This document shows positions 25,501 to 36,160 of a stretch of DNA of 64,000 bases, piece by piece. This stretch comes from Roseiflexus sp. RS-1 (lineage in GTDB: Bacteria; Chloroflexota; Chloroflexia; Chloroflexales; Roseiflexaceae). The notes under the pieces were generated by a model that was given only the letters and a program-made list of their open reading frames with translations, had not been told where the DNA came from and did not search any database. The position numbers were made by a program, and so were the translations under genes. The DNA lies in assembly GCF_000016665.1 (NCBI RefSeq), contig NC_009523.1, positions 558,001 through 622,000 on the forward strand, in the 5' to 3' direction. Each line of letters begins with the position of its first letter. Positions within the stretch are counted from its first letter, which is position 1.

Positions 25501-26634
25501 GAAGGCGGCGAGCAGTCCGATCCAGAGGTCGCCGTACCCGCCCTCGCCCGCCGACGCTGCGACGCCGGCATGTTCCGCCAGCCGACGCAACCGCGCCATA
25601 CTGTAGTGCGCGTGGTAGATGGCGAGCGCGCGGTCGGCGTCACCTTCCACCCCCCCGAACCCCCCCGCACGCGGGGGGGACTGGGGGGGTGCGGCGGCGA
25701 TCAGGGCGCGCTCCTCGGCGACCATCAGGAAGAGGAGGCGGTAGACCAGGCGCAACACCTGGCGGTAGAACGCCTGCGGGGTCAGGTCGCCGCTGGCGAG
25801 GGCGCGGCGCAGGCGCTCATTGGCGGGGTGGCGCAGCAAGCCGTTGGCCAGCGTCTTCAGCGCCTGCTCCACCCCGTCGCGCAGGCGGTCGCGCACCCGT
25901 CCGCCCTGTGCCAGCGCCTGCTGATGGTAGCGTTCGAGCCAGCACTCCGGCGCATCGGCGGCGCGCTGCGGCAGGCGCGAACGGTGGAGCAGGCGATAGA
26001 GCAGGGCGAAATCGCTGAACCGTTCCCCCTCCAGCATCGCCTGGAGGTCGAACTCGACATACGTCGGGCGGGTGAAACGCGCCGATTCGCGCAGCAGGCG
26101 CAGGCGCACGCCATTGGTCACGATCCCCCACAGGTGGTCGGTCGCATTGAGGTACTCCTGCACCAGCGCGTGGGGCGACAGGCGCACCCCCCCAGTCCCC
26201 TCCGCGCGCGGGGGGGTTCGGGGGGGTGAGGGCGGGCGCACATCGAGGCTGACGCGCACGCCGGTGATATGGATCGGCGGCGCGTCGTCGGCGTCGCCGG
26301 CGCGGTGCGAAATGGCATACGTGCGCCCGGCGACGACGAACGCCTGGCGGTTGCGCTCCAGGGTATAGCCGAGGATGCGGAGGAGGGGGATCGCCCAGTA
26401 GTCGCGGGTGAGCGCGGCGGCGGTCGAATCGTGGGGCGGCAGATCGGCGAGGTGCGTCTGAAAGAGCGCCCACTGCGCGCGCGCCGCCTGCCAGGCGGTC
26501 GAAATACGGTCGGAGAGGGTGCGCGTCCGCTCCATGCCGAAATCTTCGGGACGCTGCCCGTCCACCGCGCCGGCGGCAATCGCGTCCAGGATGTCGGCGG
26601 GCAACAACCCGCCCTCGGTGATGATGGCGTTCAT
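22513..26634 (-). CDS. Eco57I-type N6-adenine DNA methylase (DrmMI-like, large)
   Basis: 1373 residues from the ATG at 26634; a longer frame to 26928 only translates repeats. Middle part: RKTTGSYYTRPELVQELIAS leads into motif I VCDPACGSGHFLLAAARRLG, then GVDLNPLAVDLCKLALWIEG, and the catalytic motif FDVVLGNPPWEMLN (NPPW). A TaqI-like target-recognition region follows (SYYTRP to C-terminus). The N-terminal 400 residues have no recognised nuclease motif. Two proline/glycine-rich stretches (PPSPPRTPPRAEGTGGV, PPQSPPRAGGFGGV) are translated from GC-rich palindromes inserted in frame, and the last 25 residues come from a third. It is the methylase half of a defence pair with the helicase at 27367-30327. 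Confidence 0.85.
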   Translation of the reverse strand: MNAIITEGGLLPADILDAIAAGAVDGQRPEDFGMERTRTLSDRISTAWQAARAQWALFQTHLADLPPHDSTAAALTRDYWAIPLLRILGYTLERNRQAFVVAGRTYAISHRAGDADDAPPIHITGVRVSLDVRPPSPPRTPPRAEGTGGVRLSPHALVQEYLNATDHLWGIVTNGVRLRLLRESARFTRPTYVEFDLQAMLEGERFSDFALLYRLLHRSRLPQRAADAPECWLERYHQQALAQGGRVRDRLRDGVEQALKTLANGLLRHPANERLRRALASGDLTPQAFYRQVLRLVYRLLFLMVAEERALIAAAPPQSPPRAGGFGGVEGDADRALAIYHAHYSMARLRRLAEHAGVAASAGEGGYGDLWIGLLAAFRIFEGSVSHRFPIAPLDGDLFSETACPHLTAETRMANADLLAAIRALALYHDPESRTLRRVNYGALDVEELGSVYEALLDYRPVIAHAPAGSPDVRFDLIPGTERKTTGSYYTRPELVQELIASALEPVLAQRLASAGRDAAAREAALLSIRVCDPACGSGHFLLAAARRLGRELARIRAGDDEPSPAQFRHAVRDVIRRCIFGVDLNPLAVDLCKLALWIEGHAAGLPLSFLDHHIRCGNALVGATRALVAQGIPDEAYRPIHGDEKGIAAELRKRNRAERDAYTRDRAVQERMFADEPTDTPLARALAALDDLPDESVAAVRARAARYADLRRAHLRERARYDLWTAAFFQPLTRANAPWVPTSADVIDADPTSQKALLAGGLAQEIGFFHWELEFAQVFADRGGFDVVLGNPPWEMLNLIEREHFVDIPAIRDAPTGDARKKQIAAWRRGTPEQQRRIAQYDAALYRAEAESRFIHNSGRFSLTAVGRLNTYALFAELSRTLLAPDGRAGIIVPTGIATDDGAKAFFGDLIARQQIISLYDFENREKLFADVDSRYKFSLLTIGAAQAAPRFVFFATRVAHLRDERRVFSLTPTDLARINPNTRTAPLFRTRRDADLTAAIYARVPVLINETTGESPWGVTFRQGLFNMTSDSHLFRPVPAPAEARAGWGDHLPLYEAKLLHQFTHRWATYDGGAPREATAAELADPTWTITPRYLVPAAEVEARLAGRWERRWLLGWRDITNATNERTAIFSLLPRVGVGHTVPLMLFQTLRADLAACFLAVVNSLIFDWITRQKIGGTHLTYTYLTQLPVLPPEAFSAADIAFIVPRVVELVSTAWDVQPFAADVWAEADAGLRAAILAQHAENLRACAARTPPEIAAAVVAATADDAAPPPPFIWNDDRRARIRAELDARIARLYGVSRDDLRYILDPHDVEGPDFPGETFRVLKEKELRQYGEYRTRRLVLEAFSPSSPLPPSPARGQGGSVGRAEED
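25648..25691. repeat. In-frame palindrome inside the methylase gene, copy 1
   Basis: CACCCCCCCGAACCCCCCCG then CACGCGGGGGGGACTGGGGG GG form a near-perfect hairpin. Read on the minus strand it encodes PPQSPPRAGGFGGVE without breaking the frame. Opposite orientation to copy 2. Confidence 0.75.
26186..26228. repeat. In-frame palindrome inside the methylase gene, copy 2
   Basis: ACCCCCCCAGTCCCCTCCGC then GCGCGGGGGGGTTCGGGGGG, translated as PPSPPRTPPRAEGTGGV. Same palindrome family as copy 1 but inverted, located near residues 140-160 where homologous methylases have no such insert (inference). Confidence 0.7.
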
Positions 26635-26659
26635 ATCCTGTAAGTCTACTGCATTTGCA

Positions 26660-26840
26660 TTCCCGCGCCTTTTGCCCCTCATCCCCCCGCGCCCCTTCTC
26701 CCACACGGGGAGAAGGGGGAGTTTGGGCGTTCTGATGGCTGAAACGGAAGATGGCACGCAGGGGCTTGCCAAAACATCTCCCCCTGTGCGCATCCCCCCC
26801 GCCCCCTTCTCCCACACGGGGAGAAGGGGGGTTGGTCGTC
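26660..26840. repeat. Palindromic GC-rich repeat region, two copies
   Basis: CTTCTCCCACACGGGGAGAA GGGGG occurs at 26694 and again at 26806, with GTTTGGGCGTTCTGATGG and ATGGCACGCAGGGGCTTGCC between, the same order as at 12820-12930. It lies just upstream of the methylase start. Confidence 0.75.
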
Positions 26841-26864
26841 CTGATGCGTCACACTGCGCTCGCC

Positions 26865-27130
26865 GGCGCAGGCGGGCTTCGCCCTGGCTAGCCGGGGGCT
26901 TATGGTCTTTGAATAAATAATCCGCCATAGCCCGCGCAGGCGGGCTTCGCCCTGGCTAGCCGGGGGCTTATGGTCTTTGAATAAATAATCCGCGCTCGCC
27001 GGCGCAGGCGGGCTTCGCCCTGGCTAGCCGGGGGCTTATGGTCTTTGAATAAATAATCCGCCATAGCCCGCGCAGGCGGGCTTCGCCCTGGCTAGCCGAG
27101 GGCTTCAGCCCCACGGCTAGCGCGGGATAG
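26865..27130. repeat. Tandem IS630-end repeat array
   Basis: Four direct copies with a period of about 66-68 bp of GCGCAGGCGGGCTTCGCCCT, GGCTAGCCGGGGGCTTATGG and TCTTTGAATAAATAATCCG. The final part of each unit matches the IS630 right inverted repeat at 4473-4499 almost base for base. No transposase is present. Confidence 0.8.
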
Positions 27131-27135
27131 CGGAT

Positions 27136-27365
27136 TATAGCAGTTCTCAGATACGTTGACCCTTCTTCGTGCGCCTCAGGCGGGCTGAAGCCCTATCTGA
27201 GGTCAGGCAAGCCCTGCGGGCTGGATCAACCCGACGACCCCTCGGCAGAGGGAAGGGTGACGGACACGCCAGCCCCGCAGGGGCTTCCACGCATTCAGGA
27301 AGGGCTTTAGCCCGCACGCGCTGCGGTCGTCCAGGGAGGTTCAACCTCATATGAGAACTGCTATA
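27136..27365. mobile_element. MITE-like element with TATAGCAGTTCTCA ends, abutting the helicase stop
   Basis: 230 bp; starts TATAGCAGTTCTCAGATACG and ends TATGAGAACTGCTATA, perfect 14-bp inverted ends. The interior (AAGCCCTATCTGAGGTCAGG, AGCCCCGCAGGGGCTTCCAC) contains small hairpins and no gene. It ends two bases before the helicase stop codon, so it determines the 3' end of that transcript. Confidence 0.75.
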
Positions 27366-27366
27366 A

Positions 27367-30327
<2,961 letters not shown>

Positions 30328-30747
30328 ACTCCTGAAGCCTGTTCTGTTTTAGAAACCACGGATCGTCGCAACGAATGTGGTTAGAAGAACCCATGCCGAT
30401 CGGTCGCATACCTGCCCATCCGTGGTTGAATTATAGCAGTTCTCACAGAGGTCGAACCTGTTGAACAGGGTTGAACCCTGTGAACGCTGTGCCGCTGCGG
30501 TGAAATACCCTCTTGACTTCTGTGCATAAGTGCACCGCAGAGACGCGGAGCGCGCAGAGAACGCCAAAAATGAAACGCAGTTCGCTGCGCCAGGCAACAG
30601 ACAATTTTTCTCTGCGAACTTTGCGCCGCTGCGGTAAAATATATCTGAAGAAACGACGGATGAGCACGGATATGACGGATGGACACGGATGCTGCCAGGA
30701 AAAACCCGGCGCCGCTCCGTCGCATCCGTGCCAATCTGTGTTCTCTT
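30328..30747. other. Intergenic region with repeats
   Basis: 420 bases with no supported gene. It includes a solitary TATAGCAGTTCTCA end at 30432, a segment ACCGCAGAGACGCGGAGCGC (resembling repeats near 3040), and inverted sequences ACGGATGGACACGGATG against CATCCGTGCCAATC near 30680-30740. Confidence 0.5.
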
Positions 30748-32922
30748 TCATCCGTGTTGAATTCGTTCCGCCAGCAACCGCAGACCATTCGCCACGACGA
30801 TCAGTGTGCTCCCCTCGTGCCCGATAACGCCAAGGGTCAGAGGAATGGCGCCGAACATGGCGAAGACCATCAGCACCGCTATCACGGTAAAAGCGAATGC
30901 CAGGTTCTGGCGCACGATGGCCCGCGCGCGCCGCGCCAGCCGCAATGCCCCCGGCAGACGACTCAGATCGTCGCTCATCAACAGCATGTCGGCGCTCTCC
31001 AGCGCCACATCGGTCCCGGCAGCGCCCATAGCCACGCCGAGCGTCGCGCTTGCCAGCGCAGGCGCGTCATTGACGCCATCGCCGATCATGGCGACCGGTC
31101 CGTAGCGTTGCTCAAGTTCGCGCAGCACGGCGACTTTCTGCTCCGGGAGCAACTCAGCGTGCACCTCGTCCACACCGAGCGCCTGCCCGATCGCCTGCGC
31201 CACCTGATGATTGTCGCCGGTCAGCAGCACCACCCGCTCGATGCCGGTGCGCTTCAACCGGGCGACTGCCGCCGCTGCTTCGGGGCGCACTGTGTCGGCG
31301 ATTGCAATGATGCCCCACACTGTGCGCCCGCTTCCCAACGCCACGACCGTTCGCCCCAGTTCCTGCTGTGTAGCGATCTGCTCCATCAGGTCTGGCGACA
31401 GGTCGAACAGCATCGGGCGTCCAATCGTCAGGCGCTGCCCGTGGATGGTTGCCGCCGCGCCGGCGCCGGTCAACGCCTCGAAGCCCGACGCCTCGATCAC
31501 CGGCAGACCGCGCTCATCGGCGCCGCGCACAATAGCCCGCGCCAGCGGGTGCTCCGACGGGCGTTCGATGGCGGCTGCCAGCGCCAGCAACCAGCGCTGT
31601 TCGGGTGTCAACGGTCCGATCTGGTCATCAGGGATCGCTTGCGCCGGATGTTCTGGTGCATCGACGCCGATAAACGCCTCTTCCAGGCTGGCAGGGGCGC
31701 CATCGACCGGAATGACCGCCACGACGCCAGGGCGTCCGGTGGTGAGGGTGCCGGTTTTGTCGAACGCCACGACCCGCACCTGCGCTGCTGCTTCCAGGTG
31801 CCGCCCGCCTTTGAACAGAACGCCGCCGCGGGCTGCGGAAGCAAGCGCAGAGAGGAGCGCCGCCGGGATTGAAATGACCAGGGCGCACGGCGACGCCACG
31901 ACCATCAACGTCATCGCACGGTAGAGGGTTGTCTTCAGATCCCATCCCAGGAACAGCAGCGGAACAATGATCGCCAGCAGCGTCAGCCCGACCACCGCAT
32001 AGGCATAGTACTGACCGATCACCCGGTCGGTGAAATCCTGACTCTTCGCCTTCTGTTCACGCGCCTCGCGCACCACCTGCACGATCCGCGCCAGCGTCGA
32101 GTTTTCGACGGAAGTCGTTACGCGCACCTCAAGTGCGCCCTGCCCGTTGATCGTCCCGGCAAACACCTTCGCACCGGGTCGTTTCTCAACCGGCATCGAC
32201 TCGCCGGTGATCGACGCTTCGTTCAGCGCCGACTCGCCGCGCACAACCACGCCATCAGCGGGGACCTGCGCACCGGGGCGCACCAGCACAATCTCGCCGA
32301 CCTGCACCTCCTCGACCGGCACGCGAACGAGAGTTCCATCGCGGTACACCTCCGCTTCTTTCGGCGTCATATCGAGCAGTGCACGGATGGAAGCGTGGGT
32401 GCGCCCCATCGCATATGTTTCGAGCGTACCAGAGAGCGAAAACAGGAACATCAGAATAGCGCCCTCGCGGGGTTGCCCGACAATCGCGGCGCCAACCGCT
32501 GCAACAATCATCAAAAAGTTGACATCGAACTGACGCTTGCGCAGCGTTTCCCAGGCCTCCTGGATGCTGTAGAACCCGCCGCTGGCATACGCAACGGCAT
32601 ACGACAGCCAGGCGACCCATCGTGGCAGCGTCGTGAAATCCTCGACGACCCAGCCGACAATGACCATCACCAGGGTCAGCGTGGTCAGGCGGATCATCCA
32701 GGGCAACGCCGCCAGTTCCGCCTCTTCCGGCGTCAACGGGCGGGTTTCGGCGGGCAGCATGCGCAGCGTCGCACCGGCGCTGCGGGCGAGCGCCTCGATA
32801 TCTGCTACATTGACGCGACCGCCGTCATACCGCAAGGTCAACACACGTTCCTGCTCGTCGTAATGAACGGCAAGCACCCCAGGGCGGGTGCGAAGTTGGG
32901 TGATGAGTTCTTGGGTTGACAT
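30748..32922 (-). CDS. P1B-type heavy-metal ATPase (P1B-4-like)
   Basis: 724 residues. N-terminal heavy-metal-associated fold lacks the CxxC metal site. Transport motifs: actuator NEASITGESMPVEK, intramembrane SPC (VVASPCALVISIP), phosphorylation AFDKTGTLTTGRPG, SEHPLARAIV, and MIGDGVNDAPALASATLGVA. SPC with a later IGHEGSTLIVVANGLRLL is the P1B-4 pattern, whose members export cobalt, iron or related divalent metals. The start ATG directly follows the stop of the TrmB-like gene (TAGATG), so the two are cotranscribed. The exact metal is inference. Confidence 0.9.
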   Translation of the reverse strand: MSTQELITQLRTRPGVLAVHYDEQERVLTLRYDGGRVNVADIEALARSAGATLRMLPAETRPLTPEEAELAALPWMIRLTTLTLVMVIVGWVVEDFTTLPRWVAWLSYAVAYASGGFYSIQEAWETLRKRQFDVNFLMIVAAVGAAIVGQPREGAILMFLFSLSGTLETYAMGRTHASIRALLDMTPKEAEVYRDGTLVRVPVEEVQVGEIVLVRPGAQVPADGVVVRGESALNEASITGESMPVEKRPGAKVFAGTINGQGALEVRVTTSVENSTLARIVQVVREAREQKAKSQDFTDRVIGQYYAYAVVGLTLLAIIVPLLFLGWDLKTTLYRAMTLMVVASPCALVISIPAALLSALASAARGGVLFKGGRHLEAAAQVRVVAFDKTGTLTTGRPGVVAVIPVDGAPASLEEAFIGVDAPEHPAQAIPDDQIGPLTPEQRWLLALAAAIERPSEHPLARAIVRGADERGLPVIEASGFEALTGAGAAATIHGQRLTIGRPMLFDLSPDLMEQIATQQELGRTVVALGSGRTVWGIIAIADTVRPEAAAAVARLKRTGIERVVLLTGDNHQVAQAIGQALGVDEVHAELLPEQKVAVLRELEQRYGPVAMIGDGVNDAPALASATLGVAMGAAGTDVALESADMLLMSDDLSRLPGALRLARRARAIVRQNLAFAFTVIAVLMVFAMFGAIPLTLGVIGHEGSTLIVVANGLRLLAERIQHG

Positions 32923-33708
32923 CTATGCATCCCCCTCCTGTTGAAGGACACGACGATCTTCAGGGTCCAGGCGCGCCAGCAGGTCATCTCCCAGGCGCGC
33001 AAAAATCCGTTGAGCGAACAGTTCCATCCAGACGAACTGATGGGCAAGCGAGACCATATTCGGGTTGGTCGTGACCGTTGCCGACGTCGTGGCATGACCG
33101 CTGGCAATCAGGCACTCACGGTCATCCGCCACGATAATCAGCGTTTCTTCCATCTGATGCAGCGTGGTTTCGAGGTGCGGATGCCGCACCACCTGACCGA
33201 GATCAAAAGCCGCGTTTCCGGTCAGGATGACGCCAAGTCGCACCCCGCGCGCGTGCGCGTCGGTCAGCGCCGCACGCAGTTCAGTAACGTCGTCGTCGGT
33301 CAGCACCAGCATCAGTTCCACCTGCGCGCGTTCGATCATTTCGCGAGCATAGTGCAACGCCTCCCGGCGACCGCTAAAATTCCACAGCCTGCCTTCGTCG
33401 CGCGGGCGGTAGAGCGGCACCAGGCTGGCGCGCAGTTCGGCGACGCGCTGACGCAGCCCCTGCTCATACCGGTCGAGCAGCATATCGGGCGACACCGGGC
33501 GATAGAGTGTGGCTTTCTCATCGAAACTCTTCAGCACCGCGCCGCGCGCCTCGAGGCGTCCCAGCGCCTCATAGACCATCGAACGCGGCACGCCGGCCAG
33601 TTTCCCGACCTGATAGCCGGTGACCGGATGTTCGTGGAGCAGCGCCAGGTAGACCTTCGCCTCGTACTCGGTGAAACCAAGCGCCGTCAATTGTTCGATC
33701 ACGTCCAT
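32923..33708 (-). CDS. TrmB-like transcriptional regulator
   Basis: 261 residues. An N-terminal TrmB-type winged helix (LTALGFTEYEAKVYLALLHE, GYQVGKLAGVPRSMVYEALG, RLEARGAVLKSF) is followed by a ligand-binding domain typical of the family (RREALHYAREMIERAQVELM, then HARGVRLGVILTGN). It precedes the metal ATPase with no gap. The promoter carries an inverted repeat overlapping both the -10 region and the start codon, which fits autoregulation. Because of its partner the ligand may be a metal-linked effector (inference). Confidence 0.9.
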   Translation of the reverse strand: MDVIEQLTALGFTEYEAKVYLALLHEHPVTGYQVGKLAGVPRSMVYEALGRLEARGAVLKSFDEKATLYRPVSPDMLLDRYEQGLRQRVAELRASLVPLYRPRDEGRLWNFSGRREALHYAREMIERAQVELMLVLTDDDVTELRAALTDAHARGVRLGVILTGNAAFDLGQVVRHPHLETTLHQMEETLIIVADDRECLIASGHATTSATVTTNPNMVSLAHQFVWMELFAQRIFARLGDDLLARLDPEDRRVLQQEGDA

Positions 33709-33764
33709 AGTCGTTTGTTTCCTTACTAGTAGTTAGATTATAAACGACTATTGAGAGATGTCAA
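33707..33764 (-). promoter_or_regulatory. Promoter and 10-bp inverted-repeat operator of the TrmB-ATPase operon
   Basis: On the minus strand TTGACA (33764-33759) and TATAAT (33742-33737) are separated by 16 bases. Arms ATAGTCGTTT and AAACGACTAT (33707-33716 and 33742-33751) are perfect inverses; one lies between -35 and -10, the other covers the ATG. AAGGAAAC serves as ribosome site. A protein bound to both arms would block transcription. Confidence 0.8.
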
Positions 33765-33791
33765 GGGGGGAGTTTTAGCAAGGAGGTGTGA

Positions 33792-33820
33792 TTGACGTAT
33801 CCTTGTTGAGTTGCTATACT
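33792..33820 (+). promoter_or_regulatory. Sigma-70 promoter of the glycan cluster
   Basis: TTGACG and TATACT with a 17-base spacer, 40 bases upstream of the ATG at 33861. It is divergent to the TrmB promoter. Confidence 0.6.
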
Positions 33821-33860
33821 TGTACCCCGGTTTTCTGGATAGTCACACATATAGGGAACA

Positions 33861-35261
33861 ATGCCCGTACATCGACGCATACTGATCATCGGCCTCGATT
33901 GTGCTGAACCCGAACTGGTGTTCGACAAATGGCGCAACGAACTGTCAACGATAGATAGTCTCATGCGGCAGGGTGTCTACACACGTCTGGAGAGCTGCAT
34001 TCCGGCTATCACGGTACCCGCCTGGGCCTGTATGATGAGTAGCCATGATCCGGGGCAACTAGGTATCTACGGTTTTCGCAATCGTGCCGATCACAGTTAT
34101 GCTCGAATGAGCGTAGCAAACTCTCGTTCGATCACTGTTCCGCGTCTGTGGGATATACTCGGCAGGGTGGGGCGCCGTGTTGGTGTGGTTGGCGTTCCTC
34201 AGACCTATCCCGTCACATCTGTTAATGGCGACCTGGTCAGTTGTTTTCTGACGCCCAATGCACAAGTGCAGTTTACATATCCGCTATCCCTCAAGCACGA
34301 TATTGCTCGCTGGATTGAGGGCGAATTCTTGATGGATGTGCCGAATTTTCGGTCTGAAGACAAGGAATCCATCCTCAAGAATATCTATCGAATGACGGAT
34401 CAGCATTTTACTGTTTGCAGGAGGTTGTTGGAGCGAAAGCGGTACGATTTGTTTATGACGGTTGATATGGGAGTAGATAGAATCCACCATGCCTTTTGGA
34501 AACATATGGACCCTCGACATCCCAAGTACATCCCAGAAAGTTCGTTTGCGTATGCTATTCGCGATTATTATCGTTTTGTCGACGAAAAGATTGCAGAACT
34601 ATTAAGACTGGTTGATGACGATACTATTGTGCTTATTGTCTCTGATCATGGCGCGAAAGCGATGAAAGGTGGTTTTTGTTTGAACGAATGGCTTATTAAT
34701 GAAGGTTATCTGGTACTGACTGAATATCCCGATACCCCGATGTCACTTGAACAATGTCGCGTAGACTGGTCGCATACACATGCATGGGGTGCAGGTGGAT
34801 ATTATGGTCGTCTTTTCCTCAACATTGCGGGCCGTGATCCAGATGGTATTGTTGCACCGGGCGATGCAGATCGATTGCGTAGTGAAATTACGACAAAACT
34901 GGAGTCATTGCTCGATCATAACGGAACGATAATGGGAACACGTGTATTTTGGCCCGAAGCGATCTATCATGAAGTTCGAGGTTTTGCTCCCGATCTTATT
35001 ATCTATTTTGGTGATCTGAACTGGCGATCAGTAGGAAGCATCGGAGGGAAAACATTATACACTTTTGAGAACGACACTGGTCCTGACGATGCTAATCATG
35101 CACAATATGGCATCTTTATCCTCTACGACCCGCGGCAAGCGGGTGGTGGACGTTATATCGACACCATGAGCATTTACGATGTTGCGCCAACCTTGCTTCA
35201 CCTTCTTGATATGCAGGCGCCATCCAGTATGATAGGAAAGGTGCGGGATCTGTGGGCTTGA
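33861..35261 (+). CDS. Alkaline phosphatase-superfamily (type I phosphodiesterase) protein
   Basis: 466 residues starting HRRILIIGLDCAEPELVFDK, with the first metal-binding D (GLD) and the nucleophile region PAITVPAWACMMSSHDPGQLGIYGF, where T in TVPAW is the expected nucleophile. Other metal ligands: VDMGVDRIHHAFW (D/H) and LIVSDHGAKAMKGG (DH), plus a late H. These are the phosphodiesterase/nucleotide pyrophosphatase signatures. No signal peptide is seen, so it is cytoplasmic. First gene of the glycan cluster; a second copy is at 39504. Substrate could be an activated sugar or lipid-linked intermediate (inference). Confidence 0.85.
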   Translation: MPVHRRILIIGLDCAEPELVFDKWRNELSTIDSLMRQGVYTRLESCIPAITVPAWACMMSSHDPGQLGIYGFRNRADHSYARMSVANSRSITVPRLWDILGRVGRRVGVVGVPQTYPVTSVNGDLVSCFLTPNAQVQFTYPLSLKHDIARWIEGEFLMDVPNFRSEDKESILKNIYRMTDQHFTVCRRLLERKRYDLFMTVDMGVDRIHHAFWKHMDPRHPKYIPESSFAYAIRDYYRFVDEKIAELLRLVDDDTIVLIVSDHGAKAMKGGFCLNEWLINEGYLVLTEYPDTPMSLEQCRVDWSHTHAWGAGGYYGRLFLNIAGRDPDGIVAPGDADRLRSEITTKLESLLDHNGTIMGTRVFWPEAIYHEVRGFAPDLIIYFGDLNWRSVGSIGGKTLYTFENDTGPDDANHAQYGIFILYDPRQAGGGRYIDTMSIYDVAPTLLHLLDMQAPSSMIGKVRDLWA

Positions 35262-36160
35262 GCGTTTCTGTCGTTATTCCCAGTCTCAACTCTCTGATGA
35301 TCGACCAGGTGCTTGCTGCGCTTCGCACGCAGAATACACCGCCGGATGAGATTCTGGTCGTTGGTCTGGATAGAGCAGGTTTGGTCAAAGAGGACGCTCA
35401 GGTACGGTTAATCTCAACTGGCAGGCCGGTCAGCCCTGCACAGGCGAGGAATCTGGGTGCACGCAGCGCACACGGAGATGTCATCTGTTATATCGATGCA
35501 GATTGTATTGCTGCTCCTGACTGGACCAGGCAGCTTCTAGCGCACCATGCTCGCGGCGCTGAGATCGTCGGCGGTAGTATTCTGGTTGAGCGCACCCATT
35601 ACTGGCAGTATTGCGACAATCTCGCTGCATTCGCCCCATTTCTTTCGGTGAGTCCTCCCGGTCCTCGTCCATACCTGCCCAGTCTCAATTTGAGTATTCG
35701 CCGTGCATTGTTGATGAAGTTTGGCGGTTTTGACGAACGATTCACGTTTGCTTCCGGCGAGGATACCGACCTGTGCTTTCGGTTGCGACGCGCAGGTTAT
35801 ACACTCTGGTTCGAACCGCAAGCGGTTGTTGTGCATCGTCATATGCGCGCATCTCCTGGTGATTTGTGGCGTCATCTCTATATGTACGGCAAAGTGTATG
35901 CTGAGATCTATCCCCACTACCCGGATCTTCTTGGTGTCTGGCGACGAATGCGTGCGAGCATCGCCTTTCCAGGCGCACTGCGTTTGCTTGGTCCAGCGCT
36001 TGCTGCCTTTGATTGTGTCGAACGTCTGATCCGCTGGCCCTATCTATGGCGCTATCTGGATGCTACTCCTGCACTGTTGCTGGCATCGCTCGCGTGGTAC
36101 CATGGCGCGGCAACAACTCTTCAGATGCAGCAGCATACAAACGTGGTCGGCAAGGTATGA
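35252..36160 (+). CDS. Family 2 glycosyltransferase
   Basis: 302 residues from a GTG that overlaps the upstream stop by 10 bases. LSVSVVIPSLNSLMIDQVLA starts the GT-A fold, followed by QARNLGARSAHGDVICYIDADC (DxD-like metal site), LNLSIRRALLMKFGGFDERF and the GEDTDLCFRLRRAGYTLWFE motif. A C-terminal hydrophobic stretch (TPALLLASLAWYHGAA) may hold it to the membrane. It probably adds a sugar to a surface glycan; the donor is unknown. Confidence 0.9.
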   Translation: MGLSVSVVIPSLNSLMIDQVLAALRTQNTPPDEILVVGLDRAGLVKEDAQVRLISTGRPVSPAQARNLGARSAHGDVICYIDADCIAAPDWTRQLLAHHARGAEIVGGSILVERTHYWQYCDNLAAFAPFLSVSPPGPRPYLPSLNLSIRRALLMKFGGFDERFTFASGEDTDLCFRLRRAGYTLWFEPQAVVVHRHMRASPGDLWRHLYMYGKVYAEIYPHYPDLLGVWRRMRASIAFPGALRLLGPALAAFDCVERLIRWPYLWRYLDATPALLLASLAWYHGAATTLQMQQHTNVVGKV

